The notes under the pieces were generated by a model, which saw only the letters and a program-made list of their open reading frames with translations, was not told the DNA's origin and made no database searches. This document shows, one piece after another, positions 52,803-64,000 of a stretch of DNA of 64,000 nucleotides. Within the stretch, counting starts at the first letter, position 1; each line of letters starts with the position of its first letter. Position numbers and translations under genes: made by a program. Location of the stretch: the NCBI GenBank assembly GCA_012295275.1, contig CM022673.1, positions 22,063,413 to 22,127,412 on the forward strand, read 5' to 3'. The DNA comes from Chrysomallon squamiferum (Eukaryota; Mollusca; Gastropoda; Neomphalida; Peltospiridae).

Positions 52803-53090
52803 TTTAAATACATCACTTGGAAGTTGAAAGTATCGAAACATTTTGCCTCTATTTTGTCCAACGATCTTGAAACACATTCTGTGATCGGTCAGCGGACTTC
52901 CGTTATTTCCGAAATGAATTGTTTTTCTTTTGTGATTAGAATTTGACAGTAAACACAGTTCTTTTAAACTTGTATACGAAGTAAATGAATTGAGACTGCC
53001 ATAATAAATGACATAATTACATGTACAGTAAAGATTAGAATTAACAAACCAACCTAAGTAGAGGTCCAAGACTTGAGAAAGCAGGCTGCA
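52321..53090 (-). other. Minus-strand coding-like stretch broken by a frameshift and a microsatellite
   Basis: Two minus-strand segments look protein-like. At 53069-52805 a frame includes KTIHFGNNGSPLTDHRM and ends FQLPSDVFK just before a (TTA)n array. At 52610-52321, after the array, one frame gives IFDILKRTDHYRQLYENEYF and then stops, while the next frame continues from SNDRKLKKLNG through LSMEAITEEFALERN to TAG 52323-52321. Non-repetitive, locally GC-richer codons suggest a decayed gene or mobile-element ORF. The protein is not recognised and may or may not belong to the LINE relic at 53.6-54.1 kb. Confidence 0.3.
52690..52799. repeat. (TTAA)n/(TTTA)n/(TTA)n microsatellite
   Basis: Successive AATT, ATTT and ATT arrays, about 110 bp in total. 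Confidence 0.95.
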
Positions 53091-53654
53091 AGTATTTGTA
53101 AACCAACATAAGAATAAAACTTTTGTTAAATAATTTTATTACTGAAGGCACCAGTCTTTATACAGTACTTTGTTAATGGCCCTATTTCACTAGAAACAGA
53201 ACACCGATGTTTACATATATATGTTTAATTTTATGTTTGTGACAATAGCTTAGTTTATAAAATTCTATACGTTGCCGTTTTTTGTTTTAGGACGCTCTGC
53301 CATTACGACGAACTCAATAAAACAAAACCTTTGAACCTTGAAAAAAATGAACGAGCTAATCAGAGGAAGCTGTTGTGAAGCACGTCTACGACGGGAACGC
53401 TTTCTGACAGGTCAGCGGGCGTGTCCATCGCAATAAAACAAAACAAAATGTGCACATTAAATATATCTGCAGATTTCTGCTTTTGACACTAAATCTAATG
53501 AGTTCATTCACTTAGGAATCAACACTAATAATAATCTTTTTCATTTTGCTGTATATAGTAATTACAAGAACATTTCATTATTGTTTATAAATCTTTCAAA
53601 AAGTGCGATTATTTCATCTTGAGCACGCGATAGCCTATTTGCCGTCTTTGTTTA

Positions 53655-54060
53655 AGAAGTGATCGTACTTGCAAAATTAAGTGTCGTTTTAGTAATTACT
53701 ATATAAACTGTTCTTTTGTTCTGTAATTTAAACCCGGTATTCGAAGTAGACAATGACAAACTGTAGGAACTTTTAGCTATTAGGCTATACATAACTTTCA
53801 TTGCTTTGTCATATAGTTGTTTTACGTTGTAACTGAACAGACCGTTTCTTGTAAAGTGTATGTCCAAATCTCTCCATTCAATTCAAATATATAATTACGA
53901 AGTTTTCTCCCTTTAGCGAAAATTATTATTTTATTTTTATTTGTATTAGCAGTATTTGGCAAAAATGTTAAGATTATGTTGTAGAGCATCCGGTGATTCT
54001 GCTAACAGTATTGTATCGTCCACATATAGCAAAATAAAAAACTTTAAATAAATTCTTCAC
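53655..54060 (-). pseudogene. LINE (non-LTR retrotransposon) reverse transcriptase relic
   Basis: Read on the minus strand, the segment begins with YVDDTILLAESPDALQ (the palm-domain catalytic YxDD box, codons at 54026-54015) and continues NLNIFAKYC, stop, then KIIIFAKGRKLRN. After a frameshift it reads DIHFTRNGLF and QLYDKAMKVMYSLIAKS. This order is characteristic of CR1/L2/jockey-like LINE reverse transcriptases after the active site. Stops and frameshifts show it is dead. Neither the 5' part nor the 3' end of the element can be delimited. Confidence 0.8.
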
Positions 54061-54252
54061 TAAACATTGCTGTAATTGATTCTAGTCCATTTGCCTTATT
54101 ATAAGAAATTCCTGTAAGTGATAGAAAATAAAAAAGTCAGAGAATATACGGATTAGTCAAAGTTTTGTTCATAATAGATTAACGATTGCAAGCCGGGACT
54201 TTGAAATGATGTAGCTCAGGGTTAATCAAAGACCGGTTTCCGTAGAGTTCAC

Positions 54253-54412
<160 letters not shown>

Positions 54413-54643
54413 AAAAAATTACTCTATAGTCTATTACAAGTTTTGAATTTACAACTCAACACAAAATTATGTTTAATGATCCGTGCTATACAGACCTACT
54501 TTCCACATTAACGCTTGCATAGACCACTTAAAAAATTGTCACGGATTTTGACTTAATTTGGCAGTGACCGTTATCCATTACACAAATCCATGATTAATCC
54601 AAGTTACTTCTATTTAGTATCAGCAAGAGAAAGACGTTGTTGA

Positions 54644-54794
<151 letters not shown>

Positions 54795-55905
54795 GTCCAT
54801 CACGTTACATTAATATATTATCGAAGCTGATTTAATACGTATATCAAATGTGCGATATGTAATGATATGTAGTAATATATAAGATATCAATAATTTTCAG
54901 TAATGCTTGTAAGGTTATATATATATATATCATAATCTGAATCCGTAACTAACAATATACTGATAAATATCAATGATCATATACATAGACCATTATTTAA
55001 TATTATTTAATTAATAGAATGCATAAAATGTCGACAGCTTAATTTTATATGGCAGAGTACCTGGTAAGGACATACAAATTAGGGTAAAAATAGCTAGATA
55101 TTTCTTTTAGCTCAGAAAAAATAAATAAATAAATAAATAAATAAAAAAATAAATAAATAAATAAATAATGTTAAAACAAAAAACTATAAATAATTCAGAA
55201 TCAAATATAAATAAGTAAATAAACACGACAGATAAATAAGTATAAATAAGAATAAACTAAAAAGGAAAACATCCAACCAGCCAACAAACCAAGCAAACAA
55301 AGAAACAAACAGATATCAATAAATAAATAAATAAATAAATAAATAAATATTCTATAAATTGTTAAGATAAAAGAGTATTTAAGAAACAAAAACTGGTTAA
55401 TTTAGACAAATTTCACGTACTGGACATCACATACCTAACGTTTTGATGTGCTTAACAGTGTAAAAAACAGACCTGTATATTTAGCTCTGAGCTACGTGTA
55501 AATGTTTGCGACTAATAATAAGTACTATTATAATCGGGTGAGTTAAGCTTGTCGCTGTGAATAGCTCAACTTTTGAACATGGTAAGGTAAAATATAACAA
55601 ACCAATGCACCGAAGCAGAAATAATACATAGTCAAACTGAGTTTGGCACAAAACGTTTGTAATAACTAGCTCTTAGTTAATTATGTTTAGCGTCAAAGAA
55701 GACGGGATGTTTACCTAACGTTTTCTTCACAGCTAAGTGTAACGGGATATTATTGTACACTGGCATATTCCTAAATTGGCTATGTACCTATGAATATCTA
55801 CGAATGCATGTCGGTAAGCAGGTCAGTGTGTATAATCAGAAGAGTTTAACTTGCGAATATGAGTTGATATTTGACTGTCTGTCACTGGTCTGACACCTGC
55901 TGGTC

Positions 55906-56639
55906 ATGGAGTCCTACAGTTCAGAAATTGAAGCTGAAGTGTTGGAGGATACAGCCAGTTCGATTTCGGAATACATCGCAGAAACGAAAGACGCCATAAT
56001 TCGATTCAACGTAGGAGGCTGTAAGTTTCAGACATTTGAATCAACTCTGAACAAACCTTTAGACTCTAGCGTAAAACTCTGTGACAAGGAGTTCCTCCAG
56101 GGCCACTTCATTGAGGAAAATAATGAATATTTTTTTGACCGAGATCCAGAAATGTTCCGCGTCATTTTGAACCTGCTGAGAACGGGGAGACTTCATCTTC
56201 CGGCAAACGTGTGTGGCCCAGTCGTGAAAGAAGAGCTCGAGTTCTGGGGTGTTCATCAAGTAGACATCGAGGCATGCTGCTGGGGACATTTTAATGCCTG
56301 GAACTCGACAGAGAAAGCTTTGGCCAAGATGGAGAAGGAAAGAAAAGCACACGCTGACTCTCTCAGCAGTGAGGGTAAACATGGGTTAGAGAAAGTTAGA
56401 CACATCACTTGGCTGCTTTTAACTAAGCATACGTCATCTATAGGGTCACAGGTAAGTGATATTGGACATCTCTCTCCATGATTCTAGTTAATAATCAGAA
56501 ACCAATATTATAAAATAGTAGGAAAGAGTCTGTTAGCAAAGATAACTATTATTATTAATTATATTTTTTAATCTTACAATTAGAACTATCACAATATTTC
56601 AAAGAACAAGAAAATAAACGCAAAGACAAACACTACATA

Positions 56640-56697
<58 letters not shown>

Positions 56698-57288
56698 GTT
56701 TCAGTATTTAACTTTGTGAATTTCGAAACTGGAAATACCCGCACATATGAGGCTTTGTTTGATAAATGAATAAACATTTTACTAGAAAGCAGAATCAGAA
56801 TGATTGTTTATTTATCTATTTAGTGAAAGCATTTCGAAAACCTTAAACATAAAGAGACCTTTGTACGAGTAAACTCGTTCCATTACTGTATAACACGAGG
56901 TGGGATCTATTTTCAGATTCAGTTATATTTTATGTTCTTGTACACAAACAGTTCTCTCTTGAACAATGTTTGACGTCATCCAGACTTAAGCTAGGTCAAG
57001 GGAACTAAGGTTATTGCTGTCACTTCTGTAAGCTGTTTATTTGTAGACAAGCTATTCATAAAGATAACTGCTGTACCGTGCTTGTATTAATTCGTATTAC
57101 AGACTACTGAAGCCAGATTTATTAATATATTCAAGTAATAGATCTCGTTTGATTTTGTAATACTACTGCAGTCGAACTTTGGACAACTTGCTGTTCAGAT
57201 ATTGGTACCATCATATCAAAAAATAATGCAGTCTTTCTTGTTCAGAATTTGATGTTTTGTTACTTTATAACAAACAAATACCACATTG

Positions 57289-57371
<83 letters not shown>

Positions 57372-60300
57372 GTTTTTACAATTTTCAATTCTCTGAATAT
57401 GCATGTTGAAGTTTTTTCTATTAGGATTATTATATAATCAGTAAAAAAGAATTATACGCCATCCAAACTTATTCAGATTTGGAAAGACATATTAGTAAAA
57501 CGATGAAAGCTTTATACAATTTTTTTACAATAATACTGAATAAAGATGTTTATTAGAAGTCAACAATAACAAAATAAGTCGTTTTTCGTAAATAATACTG
57601 TGAGCAGAGAAAATAAGGCGGAATTTTTTTGACTGTTAAATAATAATAATAAAATAATAAAACAAAATAGTAGTCCGGAAAGATACCTAGCTCCACGAAA
57701 ATGTTCTAGAAACATTAATCACTCAGTTAGCATCCGTGTGCATTGATCAGTGCTTGTAACCCACTTCTCATGCTAGGAAACAATCTCTGAATTGTTTGCT
57801 GTTGGAGCAATACCCAATACTGATGTAAAGCAGCTTCAAGTACTACTACAGTTTGAATTGGTGGATTCCTTTGTCAAATGATAGTCCAAGAATGTCCCGT
57901 TGGACTTCAACAGCAAATTGACTGTTATTGTGCGTCTAAATATGAATTCACCCAATCGGTAACCCGCAGTACACTCCAAGATCCCTGCAGCACATAAAAA
58001 GTTGATGGTTATGTCTATTAGTCAGCTGAAGACTTTTAAGAGGTCTATACGATCGATATTCCTCAGCCTTGAAAGGATTTCTGATCCTCTGGAGTGCGAA
58101 TTGCCGGTATTCCATTGGTTCATATGTTAAGGTGTACTGGTGAAGGGGACATCTTACAAGTTAAATCAGATTTCGATCTTCAAGAACACATGTTTTAGTC
58201 TTGCGGACGTTGGACTGTCCTTGGAGATATCAGTTTGCTTCTCAGTCTAGTGATAACTACTAGCATATGGTGAAAAGCTAGCTGTCTTGTATTAGCCGCG
58301 CAAGACATTCAGCCAATTTTTATTCGTATTATTCTCCATCTCTTGTCATTAGAAAGTTCAACTGAAACAAAATTAAAGTGTTTAGACAAACGATAAATAG
58401 AAGTCCACGTTAGTTTGCTACACTCCAGGCTGTAAGTGCATGGCACAGTGAAATATAGACAAATATATTACTGTTTATAACACTAATAACATTTATTTTT
58501 AATATTTACCTCAAGCCAAAATACTATTCAGATATTGTTTAGATGGCGATTAAGTTTTTGTATTACGTATGCTGGTCTGTCTAAATTTAATAATTACACT
58601 TTTCGAAAACAGATTCAACAACATTAAATCAATGTGTATAGGTATAATGTGTGTGTATGTTTGTATACATATACATACACACACACATACACATACACAC
58701 ACACATACACACACACACACACATACATACACACGCATACACACACACACATAAATACCTAATCACATTGGTCGAATGGATTAAATCATTGATAGAGAAC
58801 CTAAACAAATACAAAAAAAAAAAATACACAAATTAAATTTGAAATATCATAAAACACAACTGAGTTTTCACTGATAAAAATCAAATACAATATAAAATAT
58901 AATAAAACAGACAGTGGACAAACTCTAGCTCGTTGTAACTGACGTCACAGTAGTGTTGCCAGCGGCAATTCAAAGGCCTCTTTATGTATTTCATTGTATT
59001 TTTGTTGTCAGCTGACTGACTGTAAATGGAGAACGCTAGAAGAATGTTAATGCGCTCGGGTGAGCAGCCAGCTCCCAGGTCCTGGCTTTTACAAACAGAT
59101 CACTGCGACAAGCTGGCGGTTACTCGATGGTGACAGGGCGTGGTTGTAATTTCAACTTGTATTTCCCGTGCGTTTGTTTAGGGTTTATGTTCAACTCTCT
59201 GTGCTAGCTGTATCTTGCTGCACAGAGCTGAGTGTATGTCAGCAATATAGAAAAACAAATAACAATCAATAATATGAATAATTGCTTGTTATTTCAATAT
59301 ATGTTAGTATATATATATATATCTGTGTGTGTTGTTGTATTATATTTTTATTCCGTTAGTACCTATGTATTACCAATACCTATCTATCATACAATTAAAC
59401 ATAAATACACAATAACACATTAGTGCAAAACGCACACATACATATATATGCTAATCCTTTGTAATGTTGTATGTAAATGATACACATAAATAATTTATAT
59501 ATTAAAAATACTGGCAAGGTTAGGCATTATCTTAATTTTGTTATTTTGTTTTATTACTATACTATGATTACAAAACAACGCAATTTGATGGTATGTCGAT
59601 AATTAAAAATTTATAGTTTTTGTTGTTGTTGTTTATTGTTTTATCGAACTATATGGATATATTTCACTGGGATGCTTACTATACTCTCTGTTTCAGGTTT
59701 ACGGATGGATTTCTCTCGTGTTTGTAATGATGGCAATTTTCTCCTTCTGCGCGACCACGCACACTTTCTTCCGCGTTCCCGTCTCTCTGCCACCGAGTTT
59801 TAACACTACCGAAGAAGAATACAACGTCACCAACAACATCGTTACGTCGGAATCGGAAAGTGTGAAAAGCAAGAGCAGTGTGGCCACGAGACCTCACGAG
59901 GCTCTGGTGATTCTCGACATCGCGTGTCTTGTGTTCTTCAGCCTGGAGTACCTCATCAGAATGCTCTGTGCTCCACACCTCTTGAAGTTCCTCAGATCCC
60001 CTCTCTCGGTGGTGGACATGCTCGCTATACTCCCAGATTATGTGGAACTCATAGCCAAAACCATAGACCCTTCGTCAATGGAGGCAGGAACTTTTGTGAA
60101 CTTCATGCCTCTCCTCAGACTGATGCGAGCTTTTAGGATATTCCGCCTCATCCGTCACATTTCTGGCTTGTGGGTTCTCTTCTACACTCTGAAGGCTAGT
60201 CGCAAAGAACTGTTCATGATGCTCGTTTTTCTCTTGGTGGGTATGCTGCTTTGTGCATCTCTTATGTACTACGTTGACGATAAAGAGACATTCACAAGCA

Positions 60301-60617
60301 TCCCGCATTCGTTCTGGTGGGCTGTTATTACCATGACCACCGTTGGGTACGGAGATATGTACCCGACTAAGCCTCTCGGGTACCTGGTTGGTTCGTGTAC
60401 GGCTGTTTTTGGGGTTCTTATGCTTGGTTTTACTATTCCGGCTCTGGTAAACAATTTCGCCGTGTATTATCATCATTTAGAGTTCGCTGAAGAAAAGGAG
60501 AGAATAATAAAAGAAAGAGAAAATCTAGAAAAACAGAAAGCGTTAGAAATAAAAACAGTCAACGGAAAAGCGACAACAGACACTATAGAACAATTACCAC
60601 TGGCAACACTGACATAG
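55906..60617 (+). CDS. Voltage-gated potassium channel, Shaw/Kv3-like, two coding exons
   Basis: Exons 55906-56451 and 59697-60617 join in phase 0 across a GTAAGT/CAG intron to give 488 residues. Exon 1 encodes the T1/BTB tetramerisation domain (about 31-130: IIRFNVGG, EYFFDRDPEMF, EELEFWG) with the zinc motif His97-x5-Cys103-x20-Cys124-Cys125 of the non-Shaker Kv subfamilies; EACCW is Shaw-like. Exon 2 encodes the channel core: S1 (about 185-205), a linker with two Asn-x-Thr sequons, S2 (about 251-272), S3 (VVDMLAILPDYVELI), S4 with arginines at 323, 326, 329, 332 and 335, S5 (about 353-374), selectivity filter TVGYGD (397-402) and S6. The S6 gate motif is TIP (428-430) rather than PVP/PIP, although VNNF follows. 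The C-terminus is short and charged. It should conduct K+ as a plasma-membrane tetramer. Confidence 0.95.
56640..56694. repeat. (TG)n microsatellite in the Kv intron
   Basis: About 55 bp of GT repeat with an early TATATG interruption. Confidence 0.95.
57292..57369. repeat. (GA)n microsatellite in the Kv intron
   Basis: About 75 bp of GA repeat, ending GATAGAGG. Confidence 0.97.
57731..58150 (-). pseudogene. Tc1/mariner-like transposase relic
   Basis: On the minus strand, near 58065-57975, RPLKSLQLTNRHNHQ and CCRDLGVYCGLPIG resemble the Tc1 transposase stretch that precedes the first catalytic Asp. Near 57875-57735, NPPIQTVVVLEAALHQYW and QRLFPSMRSGLQALINAHG match the conserved Tc1 C-terminus. 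The catalytic DDE core between them is largely missing, and the reading frame is broken, so this is an internally deleted, inactive copy. Terminal inverted repeats were not identified. It lies in the Kv intron, opposite in orientation to the gene. Confidence 0.75.
58672..58752. repeat. (CA)n/(CATA)n microsatellite in the Kv intron
   Basis: Alternating ACAC and ACAT units for about 80 bp. The His-Thr-rich ORFs across it are artefacts. Confidence 0.95.
58930..59235. promoter_or_regulatory. GC-richer intronic block with a perfect CRE, possible enhancer or alternative promoter
   Basis: About 300 bp of clearly higher GC content than the flanks lies 460 bp before Kv exon 2. It contains a palindromic TGACGTCA (58940-58947), the full CREB/ATF site, and GTCAGCTGAC (59010-59019), an AP-1/E-box-like palindrome. 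A 36-codon ORF (ATG 59026) is present, but its possible donor is not in phase with exon 2. The block could be an activity-dependent regulatory element; this is inference from motifs only. Confidence 0.35.
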
Positions 60618-60656
60618 TATGAACAATATAATTAATTAATTTGTATTATTTGTTAA

Positions 60657-60850
60657 TATAGCGCAATTTCCAGAACTGTTCAAGTGCGCTTTGACAGTTA
60701 TTTCCCCTGACTGAGAGATGTTTTCTTACCCAGGACACACCTCAGCTCCCTGGGGAGCATACAGCGTATTGGCGCAGTGCACTAATCGCAACTGCTGCGT
60801 GACAGAGTTGCAACTCCAGTGTCTCGAACTCGCGACCTTTCCGTTATGTG
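60657..60850. repeat. SINE-like repeat
   Basis: The left end ATATAGCGCAATTTCCAG followed by GTGCGCTTTGAC resembles the 'TATAGCGC...' tails of many invertebrate SINEs. On the minus strand GGTCGCGAGTTCGAGAC near the right end resembles a Pol III B box (GGTTCGANNCC). The block is GC-richer than its flanks. Orientation would be minus, running from about 60850 down to 60657. No poly-A tail or target duplication could be defined. Confidence 0.4.
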
Positions 60851-60859
60851 TCCAAAATT

Positions 60860-64000
<3,141 letters not shown>

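Noticed and set aside
56059-56382. 107-codon minus ORF
   Set aside because: Antisense shadow of the Kv T1-domain exon.
60075-60476. 133-codon minus ORF
   Set aside because: It is the antisense shadow of Kv exon 2, whose plus-strand translation is unmistakable.

Overview
This window is nuclear DNA from an invertebrate animal, most likely a mollusc or another lophotrochozoan. It is very AT-rich, its genes are split by GT-AG introns, and it carries many (GA)n/(TC)n, (GTAT)n, (CA)n and (TTA)n microsatellites plus decayed Tc1/mariner and LINE elements. The phylum is inferred from the protein types and repeat style. No rRNA, tRNA, CRISPR array or bacterial operon was seen.

Five spliced genes can be supported. 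Three are conserved: a TMEM98 homologue on + (coding 5642-9045, five coding exons); PEX10, the RING-finger peroxisome E3 ligase subunit, on - (18735 to 13652, seven coding exons, convergent with TMEM98); and a Shaw/Kv3-like voltage-gated potassium channel on + (55906-60617, two coding exons). Two small secreted-peptide genes are hidden in short exons: a 68-residue cysteine-rich peptide (+, 19758-22542, three exons) that starts about 1 kb from the PEX10 start in divergent orientation, and an 80-residue peptide-prohormone-like precursor (+, 29178-44405, four exons). The second ends in a dibasic site followed by a C-terminal Gly-Arg-Lys amidation signal, which predicts a seven-residue W-amide. 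I do not recognise either small peptide family.

Layout: 1-5.6 kb is AT-rich DNA with a possible minus-strand first exon at 462-533 and one unassigned ORF. TMEM98 and its 3' flank fill 5.6-11 kb. PEX10 fills 13.6-18.7 kb. The cysteine-rich peptide gene lies at 19.7-22.6 kb. Repeat-rich DNA at 22.6-29 kb holds one orphan exon-like segment. The peptide precursor spans 29.1-44.5 kb, and its 12-kb first intron contains a MITE-like element, one arm of an inverted dispersed repeat and a large (GTAT)n array. A gene-poor stretch at 44.5-55.9 kb contains a LINE reverse-transcriptase relic. The Kv gene follows at 55.9-60.6 kb, with a Tc1-like relic and a GC-richer CRE-containing block in its intron. The right flank has a SINE-like repeat and microsatellites.

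The genes do not form a pathway: PEX10 acts in peroxisome import, TMEM98 at membranes, the Kv channel in excitability, and the two small precursors are probably secreted. Exon joins were assigned by hand from splice signals, intron phase and remembered family similarity. No alignment or transcript data were available.
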